Source: Chitinophaga pinensis
Lineage (GTDB): Bacteria; Bacteroidota; Bacteroidia; UKL13-3
NCBI GenBank assembly: GCA_945898275.1
Contig: CAMDHZ010000006.1
Location: 100,092-164,091, forward strand
Reading direction: 5' to 3'
DNA length: 64,000 nucleotides
Shown here in pieces: positions 26,696 through 34,644 of the stretch. A program made the position numbers and the translations under genes. How positions within the stretch are numbered: the stretch's first letter is position 1; each line of letters starts with the position of its first letter. The notes below the pieces were generated by a model. The model did not search any database, was not told where the DNA came from, and saw only the letters and a program-made list of their open reading frames with translations.

Positions 26696-27841
26696 ATGAA
26701 TATAGGAATAGTTTGTTATCCTACCTACGGTGGAAGCGGCGTGGTGGCCACAGAACTTGGAAAGGCATTGGCATTGCGTGGACATAAAGTTCATTTTATT
26801 ACCTATAAACAACCTGCGCGTTTAGATTTTTTTACTGGAAACACCTTTTATCATGAAGTTTATGTTTCAAATTATCCGCTTTTTGATTTTCCTCCCTACG
26901 AAACAGCATTAACCAGTCATTTGGTAGATGTAGTGAAATTTGAAAAGCTAGATTTGTTGCATGTTCATTATGCAATTCCTCATGCTTCAGCTGCTATTTT
27001 AGCCAAAAATATTTTAGCCTTGGATGGGATTAACATCCCGGTGATTACTACCCTTCATGGAACAGATATTACTTTGGTAGGAAAAGACCCTAGTTTTGGG
27101 CCTGTGGTATGTTATAGTATCAATATGTCTGATGGGGTTACCACTGTTTCTCAATCTTTAAAAGATGATACCATAAGCAATTTTAAAGTTTCTAGGCATA
27201 TTGAAGTAATTCCAAATTTTATTGATTTAGAAAGGTTCAGCAAAAAAGACCATGACCATTTTAAGAAAGCAATTGCGCCCAATGGAGAAAAATTATTGGT
27301 GCATACTTCGAACTTTAGAAAAGTAAAGCGAATTGATGATGCGATAAAAGTATTTGCGGAAGTGTATAAAAAAATCCCTTCAAAGCTTTTGCTCGTGGGC
27401 GATGGTCCTGAGCGACTAAATATAGAAATGTTGTGTAGAGAATTGGATTTGTACCATGCAGTTACCTTTTTAGGAAAACAAAATCAAGTGCAAGAGATTC
27501 TTTCGGTTTGCGACTTATTTTTAATGCCAAGCGAAACAGAAAGTTTTGGCTTAGCAGCCTTAGAGGCTATGGCTTGCGAGTTACCCGTAATTTCAAGTAA
27601 CGCAGGAGGTATTCCTGAGTTAAATGTAGACGGTGAAACTGGCTTTTTATGCAATGTAGGTGATGTGGCCACGATGGCTGAAAAGGCAATTTATTTGCTT
27701 GAAGATGAAATACGTTTGGCACAATTTAAGGAGAATGCTAAAAAGCGCGCTGAGTTATTTGATATTAACCAAATTGTGCCTTTGTATGAGAAGTTTTATG
27801 AAAAGGTGCTAGCAAATCAACCAAAAGCCATAAGTCAATAG
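26696..27841 (+). CDS. bshA: N-acetyl-alpha-D-glucosaminyl L-malate synthase (bacillithiol)
   Basis: GT4 glycosyltransferase that joins UDP-GlcNAc to L-malate as the first step of bacillithiol synthesis. The 381 residues begin IGIVCYPTYGGSGVVATELG, the signature BshA start, and include HYAIPHASAA, TTLHGTDITLVGKDP and the nucleotide-binding MPSETESFGLAALEAMACELPVI segment. Length is typical. Downstream at 27857 lies an intergenic copy of the iterated GGTTTGAACC word. Confidence 0.94.
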   Translation: MNIGIVCYPTYGGSGVVATELGKALALRGHKVHFITYKQPARLDFFTGNTFYHEVYVSNYPLFDFPPYETALTSHLVDVVKFEKLDLLHVHYAIPHASAAILAKNILALDGINIPVITTLHGTDITLVGKDPSFGPVVCYSINMSDGVTTVSQSLKDDTISNFKVSRHIEVIPNFIDLERFSKKDHDHFKKAIAPNGEKLLVHTSNFRKVKRIDDAIKVFAEVYKKIPSKLLLVGDGPERLNIEMLCRELDLYHAVTFLGKQNQVQEILSVCDLFLMPSETESFGLAALEAMACELPVISSNAGGIPELNVDGETGFLCNVGDVATMAEKAIYLLEDEIRLAQFKENAKKRAELFDINQIVPLYEKFYEKVLANQPKAISQ

Positions 27842-27945
27842 TTAGCTAAAAGTTTCGGTTTGAACCTGTTTTTGATGATGGTTTGCGGATGCATGTAGTT
27901 TTTTAAATGTATTTTAACATATGTTAGTGGCTGTGGCTTTCATTT

Positions 27946-28995
27946 TTAGCCTGATATATATTTTCCAAAGGGTAGTTTATTTATGCCAAAAATAATAAAA
28001 GTTGAAACAACAAAACATAGTACACTTGTAATTGGAATTCCAATTATTGGATTAACAAAAGCATAAGAAATACTGAACTTAGCTAATGCCCACAATACCA
28101 AAACATGAATTAAATATGTACCATAACTATACTTGCTAAAAAAAAGTACAATATTTGTCGTCTTTGCGCCAAATTTTACAAAATCTTTAAACAATAAGAA
28201 TATGCCTACCGAAACAATAAGTACATTTGGTGTTAAGTATTCATAAAACAAATCATCAAAATTATTTTGATACTTAGAAATAAAGAAAGTGCCAAATATT
28301 GTTATCAAAATTCCTGCTGTAATTATCAAAATATAAATCACTTTTTTTGCCTTAAATTCAAAAGTATAGTTACTTAGGTAATACCCCAAAATAGGAAATC
28401 CAATATACCCTGAAAAATAAGTAAGATTGATTTTTGGTGTTATTTTCGTTAAAAATGGTATCTGTAAAACTATTGTTAGCAACCAAATACCAAGAAAATA
28501 TTTTATTTCGTATTTATTACTTTTACTTATCCATCTGCCTATAATTGGAAAAAACAAATACAGTCCAATTACTAAATAAATGTACCACAAATGAAAACTT
28601 GCACCACCTTTCAATTTGGAAAATATAAATTTTAAAGTAGCTATAAAATTCATCTGTTTTCCGTGATTGAATTCATCAAACAAGGCTAATGCAATGTAGA
28701 TTAAACTCCAAAACAAAAATGGAAAAACTATTCTCAAAACTCGTTTTCGTAGATATTCTCCTGTACTTTCATAAGTTTTAGATAAAATCAAAGCCCCTGT
28801 AATCATTAAAAATATGGGGACACAAAATCGAAGAGAGCTATCATAAATATTTCCTATCCACCAATCAAAGTCCGAAATACTCCCAAATTGAGGTAATAAT
28901 TCTGCTGAAACATGTAAAATAATAGCGCTAAATGTAGCTAAAACTCTCAATGAGTCAATCCATTCGAAATTTTTATTGATGTTGTCTTCCTTCAT
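27946..28995 (-). CDS. Acyltransferase 3 family membrane protein
   Basis: The 349-residue protein starts with the acyltransferase-3 N-terminus FEWIDSLRVLATFSAIILHVSAELLP (catalytic-type His in helix 1) and continues with about ten hydrophobic helices, including FRWISLI-type SFHLWYIYLVIGLYLFFPII. Such proteins O-acylate polysaccharides or lipids at the inner membrane; the closest style is WecH/OafA. It is more AT-rich than neighbours and sits in an accessory patch between bshA and purK. Confidence 0.82.
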   Translation of the reverse strand: MKEDNINKNFEWIDSLRVLATFSAIILHVSAELLPQFGSISDFDWWIGNIYDSSLRFCVPIFLMITGALILSKTYESTGEYLRKRVLRIVFPFLFWSLIYIALALFDEFNHGKQMNFIATLKFIFSKLKGGASFHLWYIYLVIGLYLFFPIIGRWISKSNKYEIKYFLGIWLLTIVLQIPFLTKITPKINLTYFSGYIGFPILGYYLSNYTFEFKAKKVIYILIITAGILITIFGTFFISKYQNNFDDLFYEYLTPNVLIVSVGIFLLFKDFVKFGAKTTNIVLFFSKYSYGTYLIHVLVLWALAKFSISYAFVNPIIGIPITSVLCFVVSTFIIFGINKLPFGKYISG

Positions 28996-29078
28996 TAGTA
29001 TCGAATATTTTTTAATAGTAGTGTCCTTTGGTCTTAAATCCGCATGATCTTTTCAGGAGCCCTTCTGAACTGCTATTG

Positions 29079-29210
29079 CCACTAACGATTAGATTTGCGA
29101 TGGGTGTGCGTTTTAATCAAATGTAACTTAGGAAATTGAATTTATCAACTACTAAAATCCCGTCAAACGGAGACCAATTGCACGCCTATTGCAAATGTTT
29201 TGTTATCCGC
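29079..29210. other. Imperfect inverted repeat resembling an integron attC site
   Basis: Two arms, 29079-29110 and 29180-29210, pair over ATTTGC-AT-GG-GTGC (14 of 17 positions) with TAAC/GTTA boxes 8-9 bases further out, around a 69-base loop. This box-stem-loop-stem-box layout and the 132-bp length recall attC recombination sites of gene cassettes. The stop codon of the SDR gene (29203-29205) falls within one TAAC box, as cassettes often do. The outer boxes do not match the RYYYAAC/GTTRRRY consensus exactly, and no integrase is in the window. Confidence 0.4.
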
Positions 29211-30147
29211 TGACATTCTTTAATGCCAGTTGTTCTACAGTCTGTTTTACCGCCATGGCATTAGATGTTGGCGTGTAGTTGAATTCTTTGTTGAATTTTG
29301 AACTGTCAAAATAATAATCTCTGTCATACTGGTAACGCATTTCATACATTTCGTTTAAAATAGGAACAAAAAGTCCGATTGCTTTTAAACCCCACCCAGG
29401 CAAGACTTGGTATTTATTACTAGCGTTCATTTCTGCCGCAAATAAATTAATCCATTCTTCGCCGGTAATTTTTTGCGGGTCAGTTGGTAAGTTCCAAACC
29501 TTATTGTAGGCACTATCAGTATTTCCTAAAATTGCAGTTCCTTTTGCAAGGTCTGGTGTGTAGCTAACGCTATGAATTACTTTTGCACTACAAAACCATT
29601 GTGCTTTTTTTCCTTTGACTAAGTTATCATAAACAGTATTCATTAAAATACTTTTATCCTTTACACCGCTAAAAAAGTCGGCAGAGCGAGCAATAATTGC
29701 ATTTAGATTTCCTTTTTCAATATGGTCCAAAATTAGCTTGTCAACTTCTGCTCTTACCTCTCCTTTTTTACTTGTTGGACTAATAGGGGAATTCTCTGTT
29801 ATGTGATTTACATTATCACCACCAATCGCATAGACATTGTCAAAAAAAACAAGTTTAGCTTTATATTGAATGCAGGCGTCTGTTACATTTTTTACAAGCG
29901 GTGGCCACATTTGTTGCCAAAGTTTTGTATTGTAGTCAAACCCAACCATTAAATATACAACTTGACTGCCTTCAACAGCTTTAAAAACTTGTTCTCGATT
30001 TGTAAGGTCTGCCTGAAACAACTGGTCTGTTGCGTTTACCTTTTTCGGATTGCGTCCAACAAGTCTTATGTCAGTAGTGTAAGTTGTTAGGGCTTTTGCA
30101 AGTTCAATGCCTATTGCACCACCTGCCCCTAAAATCGTCTGTTTCAT
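29203..30147 (-). CDS. SDR/NmrA-type NAD(P)-binding epimerase-like protein
   Basis: The 314 residues begin with a nucleotide-binding motif ILGAGGAIGIELAKAL, followed by VGRNPKK and FFDNVYAIGG, the arrangement of extended or atypical SDR proteins. The usual YxxxK is not obvious, so it may be an atypical member acting as a sugar or terpenoid dehydratase-like protein or regulator. It ends inside an attC-like inverted repeat, consistent with arrival as a mobile cassette, though this is inference. Confidence 0.75.
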   Translation of the reverse strand: MKQTILGAGGAIGIELAKALTTYTTDIRLVGRNPKKVNATDQLFQADLTNREQVFKAVEGSQVVYLMVGFDYNTKLWQQMWPPLVKNVTDACIQYKAKLVFFDNVYAIGGDNVNHITENSPISPTSKKGEVRAEVDKLILDHIEKGNLNAIIARSADFFSGVKDKSILMNTVYDNLVKGKKAQWFCSAKVIHSVSYTPDLAKGTAILGNTDSAYNKVWNLPTDPQKITGEEWINLFAAEMNASNKYQVLPGWGLKAIGLFVPILNEMYEMRYQYDRDYYFDSSKFNKEFNYTPTSNAMAVKQTVEQLALKNVSG

Positions 30148-30338
30148 TGTATGAGTTTTATAGTTTTTGTTTGAAGTCTTGATGTCATTTGGTCGTCTAT
30201 CCTTGCTTAGCGATATTTATCAAGCTAATAAATAATGACTTTCTTTATGTAGGTACTATTTCCCTTACAGTTAAAAAACACCCCAAAATAGATAGGTATT
30301 TAACTGCATTTAATAGGAGCTATTTTACGAAAAGAAAT

Positions 30339-30375
30339 GACCAAACAAGCCTAATTTCATAAAGCTCGTTTGGTC
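30339..30375 (-). terminator. Intrinsic terminator
   Basis: GACCAAAC(A/G)AGC arms at 30339-30350 and 30364-30375 pair over 12 positions with one wobble, around a 13-base loop. On the minus strand it lies just after the stop of the 73-residue gene (30386) and is followed by a T-rich stretch. Confidence 0.65.
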
Positions 30376-30385
30376 TAAAAATTTG

Positions 30386-30607
30386 TTAAGGCATGTTATT
30401 TTCCACTAGGGTAATAACATCTCCTACTGTGTTTTGGGCATCAACTTGCGCTTCTGTCAAGGTAGTGCCAAATTCTAGGTTAAGGGCTTCTGTTAAAGCT
30501 GTGTAACCACCGCTTTGAAATCCTAACTCGGCTTTCATTGTAACAGAATCTGCATTTGGGGCTTTGTCCATGATAATGGATCTAACTTTTCCTTTAACTC
30601 CTCCCAT
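30386..30607 (-). CDS. Small acyl-carrier-protein-like protein with altered carrier motif
   Basis: The 73-residue acidic protein aligns by eye with acyl carrier proteins over its second half: LGFQSGGYTALTEALNLEFG corresponds to the helix-2 region around the DSL motif, and NTVGDVITLVENN to the ACP C-terminal TVGDxxxxI helix. The serine (Ser32) is kept but the flanking Asp and Leu are Gln and Gly, so attachment of phosphopantetheine is doubtful. The N-terminus (VRSIIMDKAPN) is also ACP-helix-1-like. No synthase or ligase partner lies nearby. It may be a structural relative rather than a working carrier. Confidence 0.6.
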   Translation of the reverse strand: MGGVKGKVRSIIMDKAPNADSVTMKAELGFQSGGYTALTEALNLEFGTTLTEAQVDAQNTVGDVITLVENNMP

Positions 30608-30702
30608 AGGTTTGTGTTTTTAAATGTGTCTATCAAATATATAAAATAGCTAATCAGTTCTTATATTTTTTTCTTTGCCCCATTAAGCCCAAATTTGCCT
30701 TA

Positions 30703-31860
30703 ATGAATCCCTTAAAAAAGCGAATTGGTGTTTTAGGCGGTGGTCAGTTGGGCCGCATGATGATTGAAGAAACTTTACGCTTGAATGTTACTTTTAACAT
30801 TCTAGAAAATGACAAAGATTGTCCTTGCGCGCCTATTTGCGATACCTTTATGGAAGGCAGTCTGATGGATGAAGCAAAAATCCGGGAACTTGCTGCCATA
30901 AGCGATGTCCTTACTTGGGAAATAGAACACGTAAATACCGATGTTTTGCTTGCACTAGCGGCAGAAGGTAAAGAAATCATACCTGCCCCAAGTGTGTTGA
31001 AAATCATTCAAGACAAAGGCCTTCAAAAGCAGTTTTACTTCGACCATCAAATTCCTACAGGCGCATTCTTTTTGGTTCAAACCGAAGAAGAATGGTTTGA
31101 AGCCATTGAGAAATTACCTGGAAGCAAGTTTGTAGCCAAAACTCGCAAAGGTGGCTACGATGGTAAAGGTGTGGCCATTCTAAGTAAATATGATATTTTA
31201 AATCGGCTTGAACCAATTCCCTTTGAAGGCCCTTGCTTATTAGAAGCATTTGTGCCTTGCGAAAAAGAACTGGCAGTTATTGTTGCAAGAGACCGCGAAG
31301 GTAACATGGTTTCTTACCCAAGTATAGAAATGGAATTCGACCCAGAAGCCAATTTGGTTACCTTGCTGTTAAGTCCAGCTAGAATTGGCTCAATCATTGA
31401 AGAAAAGGCCAAGCAGATTGCCAGAGACGTAGTGGCTGCATTTAATAGCCCCGGCTTATTTGCGGTAGAAATGTTTTTAGACCCAGAGGGAAATTTGTTT
31501 GTGAATGAGGTTGCTCCAAGGGCACATAACAGCGGACATCATACCATAGAGGCTTGTTATACCTCGCAATTTGAGCAGCTCACCAGAATACTTTTGGGTT
31601 TACCGCTTGGTTCAACAGAACTGATTCAACCCGCTGCCATGCTTAATTTATTGGGTGCAAAAGACTTTTCTGGAAGCTATAAACTAGATAAGCTACACGA
31701 AGTTTCCAAACTTCCTGGCGTGTATGTGCATTTGTATGCAAAGAAAGAAAGTAAGCCCATGCGCAAAATGGGGCATGTTTGTCTTATGGCGCCTAACTTG
31801 CCAGAATTGCTAGAGAAGGCAGCTTATGTGAGCAAGCATTTGGTTTTTGTAAAAGATTAG
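30703..31860 (+). CDS. purK: 5-(carboxyamino)imidazole ribonucleotide synthase
   Basis: ATP-grasp enzyme of purine synthesis that carboxylates AIR. The 385 residues start KRIGVLGGGQLGRMMIEE, the PurK signature, and include EHVNTDVL, KTRKGGYDGKGVAIL for ATP binding, and VNEVAPRAHNSGHHTIEACYTSQFEQ for the metal and substrate site. Length is normal. purE is not adjacent. It ends the accessory patch and is followed by a degraded gene fragment. Confidence 0.96.
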   Translation: MNPLKKRIGVLGGGQLGRMMIEETLRLNVTFNILENDKDCPCAPICDTFMEGSLMDEAKIRELAAISDVLTWEIEHVNTDVLLALAAEGKEIIPAPSVLKIIQDKGLQKQFYFDHQIPTGAFFLVQTEEEWFEAIEKLPGSKFVAKTRKGGYDGKGVAILSKYDILNRLEPIPFEGPCLLEAFVPCEKELAVIVARDREGNMVSYPSIEMEFDPEANLVTLLLSPARIGSIIEEKAKQIARDVVAAFNSPGLFAVEMFLDPEGNLFVNEVAPRAHNSGHHTIEACYTSQFEQLTRILLGLPLGSTELIQPAAMLNLLGAKDFSGSYKLDKLHEVSKLPGVYVHLYAKKESKPMRKMGHVCLMAPNLPELLEKAAYVSKHLVFVKD

Positions 31861-31878
31861 CGACTGTTGTCTTATAGT

Positions 31879-32064
31879 TTAAGGAAACATCCTTTTGCCA
31901 TTTTTAAGTTCTTTAAATTCAAAGGTAGGTCGGTTGGTTTGCCAATTATTGTAGTCACCCGCTAAAAATACACCTTCCTCTTTTTGCCTCAATTAAGGCA
32001 TTTTATCAATCATAAATAGAATTTTGGGTACAGGTGTTTTTCCAATATAACCTCGTTTGATAGG
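31879..32064 (-). pseudogene. Degraded gene remnant
   Basis: Reading the minus strand gives a protein-like frame PIKRGYIGKTPVPKILFM..., then one in-frame stop, then KEEGVFLAGDYNNWQTN and ELKNGKRMFP before a final stop at 31879-31881. The sequence is too protein-like to be random but has no start codon and an internal stop. No family is recognised. It lies between purK and the glycosyltransferase stop. Confidence 0.5.
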
Positions 32065-32092
32065 ACGAACTTAAGAATTCAAGATGCGAATT

Positions 32093-33145
32093 TTAGAGAA
32101 GTTGTTTTAGAGTCTCAAAAACCACTTGGTTCCCTTGCTGAGAATAGTTTGATAAATTTATTTGATAGCTATTAAGGGTTTCGAAAAAAGCAGTTAGGTC
32201 CTTTGTATTTAAATCCTTGGCATGTTTCCCATAACCTAGTTTTTGTAGGTATGCCGCATTGATATATTGCTCAAATTGTCCTTGAACGGGGAAGGAGTAG
32301 ATGGGTTTTTTTAGGTAAACCGCTTCACAAATAAATGAGAATCCACCATTGGCAATTACCGCTTTAGAACTGGCTAAATCGGCTATAAACTCCTCTTCGC
32401 TAAAAGGTTTGAACCGAATGTTTTGCTTCACTTCCTCTCGGTTCAAACCGTAAACAATAAAGGGCTGATTTGGAAATTGGTGGAGCACCGTTTCTACATT
32501 TTTTAAGGAGGCAGAAGTTTGATACATGAGGATATGTTCTGCCTGATGAGGCTTTGTTTTTTCTATGACTTCTCTAATAATTGGCGGAACTATAAGGGTA
32601 TCTGGTTTAATAACTTCGGCTTTAAAAAAGGAGCTAATTAAGAATGTTTTGGAGGCAGGCACTTTAGAGGCAGTTATTTCTTGTGCCAACCAAAGGTTAA
32701 ATTTTTCTGAAGCGGGAATTTCAATATCCAACAAACAGCGGTTGTTTACCTGAATATTATCAATGCATATCATTGGAATTTGGTGCACCCAACCAAACAA
32801 GTGAGCAAAACTCTCAAAGTCTGTGATAACAAGGTCTGGTCTGTAATGATGCGAGAGTTTTAAAAATTTTATCAGGTTTGAACCAAAGAGTTTGTGTATG
32901 CGTTTAAAGTTGATCCAAAAGGAGCCAAATACAGAGACAGCGGCATTTTTATAGCTAAGGTGAAGTCCTTCAATTTCCATAACATTACCTGGGAAGCTTT
33001 TGTTAAGAAAAGTGAATGCCCTGCTGCTGGCAAGCACTTTTACTTCGTGGCCTTGCGCAAGCAACCAAGTGATGATTACCTTGCTACGCGTAGCATGGCC
33101 CATCCCTTCGCCAGGCACGCCATAGAGTATTTTCTTTTTACGCAT
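32093..33145 (-). CDS. Glycosyltransferase of the MurG/DUF354-like GT-B group
   Basis: The 350 residues open with KKILYGVPGEGMGHATRSKVI, the nucleotide-sugar GT-B start used by MJ1255-like and UDP-glucuronosyl-type transferases, and carry a C-terminal donor-binding segment AVIANGGFSFICEAVYLKKPI. No membrane helices are seen. Three copies of the iterated GGTTTGAACC word lie in this gene (32406, 32440 inverted, 32875), two of them only 24 bp apart. It is followed upstream by PAP2 phosphatase and PaaD genes on the same strand. Confidence 0.85.
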   Translation of the reverse strand: MRKKKILYGVPGEGMGHATRSKVIITWLLAQGHEVKVLASSRAFTFLNKSFPGNVMEIEGLHLSYKNAAVSVFGSFWINFKRIHKLFGSNLIKFLKLSHHYRPDLVITDFESFAHLFGWVHQIPMICIDNIQVNNRCLLDIEIPASEKFNLWLAQEITASKVPASKTFLISSFFKAEVIKPDTLIVPPIIREVIEKTKPHQAEHILMYQTSASLKNVETVLHQFPNQPFIVYGLNREEVKQNIRFKPFSEEEFIADLASSKAVIANGGFSFICEAVYLKKPIYSFPVQGQFEQYINAAYLQKLGYGKHAKDLNTKDLTAFFETLNSYQINLSNYSQQGNQVVFETLKQLL

Positions 33146-33191
33146 GGGTTATCTACTTTTTATTTTAATTGGTTCAAACATAAAATAATCT

Positions 33192-33989
33192 TTATGCACT
33201 AAACTTCTTATGCGTAATCAAGTTTCTTGTTAGGTTCAGCCATAACAAGCCTGCGCCAAAGGCTATGCCTAATGCTGCTCCTGCCACCACATCATAAAGG
33301 GTATGAACGCCTAAGGATATCCTAGAAATACCAACAGCTGTTGCCCATACAAAGGGTGCAGGAAAAATAGCGCGCCACTCAGGTTTCTTGTTGTTGTGTG
33401 CAATACCAAAAGCAAAAATCATGGCCAACAAGAACGCATTAAAGGTATGTCCACTTGGGAAAGAATAACCGCCTTCTTCTACCCAATGTGCCAGAATTTT
33501 TGGGTCAATATCCATCAGTTTCTCTTTGTGCAACTGTACCTGAGCCTCAAACCATGCCACACGTTCTTGCTTTGTAAGTTGGTAAAGCGAATCAATTAGG
33601 GGTTGCGACTCAAAAGCCTTTAGCATGTATTGATGGCTTGGTCTTTCTGCTTTAAGCAAAGGTTTAGTAAGTTTTTCATTGAGGGCGGCAAACAATATAA
33701 TGACTGCGCTCAAGCCTAAAACTGCTTTGGTAAAAACCTTAAGTTTATCGCTCAAAGATTGCTCATTTAAGGTATATAAAATTGCTGTTACCAATACCCC
33801 AATAAAAGTGCCTATGATACCTGCAGAGTTGCTTATGCCTAAACTTAGGCTTGCCGAGAAGGAGCCTGGTTTAATAGCCGAAAATTCAGGAGAATATAGC
33901 CAACTCACCAACGGTAAAAAAGCCAAGCTAATGCCAGCAGACACCAAAAGTTGGGTCAAACTAAACCTTAGCTTTTGTTGGTTATGCAT
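33192..33989 (-). CDS. PAP2-family membrane phosphatase
   Basis: The 265-residue membrane protein has the three PAP2 motifs: KPLLKAERP (K-x6-RP), SFPSGHTFNA (PSGH) and SRISLGVHTLYD (SR-x5-H-x3-D). Several hydrophobic helices surround them. The active site is periplasmic. Likely substrates are undecaprenyl diphosphate or other lipid phosphates. It starts 2 bp after the paaD-like stop, so the two are in one transcript. Confidence 0.88.
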   Translation of the reverse strand: MHNQQKLRFSLTQLLVSAGISLAFLPLVSWLYSPEFSAIKPGSFSASLSLGISNSAGIIGTFIGVLVTAILYTLNEQSLSDKLKVFTKAVLGLSAVIILFAALNEKLTKPLLKAERPSHQYMLKAFESQPLIDSLYQLTKQERVAWFEAQVQLHKEKLMDIDPKILAHWVEEGGYSFPSGHTFNAFLLAMIFAFGIAHNNKKPEWRAIFPAPFVWATAVGISRISLGVHTLYDVVAGAALGIAFGAGLLWLNLTRNLITHKKFSA

Positions 33990-33991
33990 GC

Positions 33992-34477
33992 TTACACAAC
34001 AGGTTTAAACTGCTCAAAAGCTTGCAAACAATTGTTGCAATAATGCAAGCTGCGGCAAAGTGTTGGTCCAAAAGGTGTTTTTAGATCTACATTTCTACTG
34101 CCACAAAAGGGGCATTCTATGTTTTCTAAAAGTTCTTGGGTAATTTCACCATGGTGTTTAGGAGGAGGAGCTAGGCCATGCTTTTTAAGGTGTTGTCTGC
34201 CTTTTTCAGTGATAAGATTGCTGTTCCACGGTTTGTTAAAAGTGGTTCTAACTTCAACTTCTTGAAAACCAATTTCTACTAACTTATATTTCACCATTTG
34301 CTCCATTTGTTTAATGGCAGGGCAGCCACTAAAAGTAGGAGTCATTTCAACAAAAGCCTTGCTAAAAGTATCATTGGTTTTAACGCCAGTAATAATACCC
34401 ATGTCCACCATTGAAATGGTTGGAATTTCTGGGTCCATTACACTTTCTAAAGCCTGCCAAATATCTTGATCATTCAT
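33992..34477 (-). CDS. paaD: Phenylacetyl-CoA epoxidase subunit PaaD
   Basis: The 161 residues show the DUF59/MIP18 N-terminus (DPEIPTISMVDMGIITGV, FSGCPAIKQMEQMV) and the PaaD-specific zinc ribbon at the C-terminus (CPFCGSRNV, then LCRSLHYCNNCLQAFEQFKPV). PaaD helps mature the PaaABCE monooxygenase. No other paa gene is in the window, so either the rest lies elsewhere or this one serves another metal enzyme. It is coupled to the PAP2 gene. Confidence 0.82.
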   Translation of the reverse strand: MNDQDIWQALESVMDPEIPTISMVDMGIITGVKTNDTFSKAFVEMTPTFSGCPAIKQMEQMVKYKLVEIGFQEVEVRTTFNKPWNSNLITEKGRQHLKKHGLAPPPKHHGEITQELLENIECPFCGSRNVDLKTPFGPTLCRSLHYCNNCLQAFEQFKPVV

Positions 34478-34644
34478 GCAAGCAAGGTAGCAAAGAGTTT
34501 AGTTTAAGACAAGTTGTGGGGAAAATGAAGCCCTAACATGTTTAAACCGGGCTTGTATTTGTTAAAGGTATCGGGTGAAAACCAAACTAAAGTCTATCGC
34601 TGGATAAAGGAGTAAGTGAGTTAATTTTTAATACTTCCTCCCAA

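Noticed and set aside
30148..30338. Possible gene in the gap upstream of the SDR gene
   Set aside because: No open frame with protein-like sequence; only the terminator of the ACP-like gene is recognisable at its right end.
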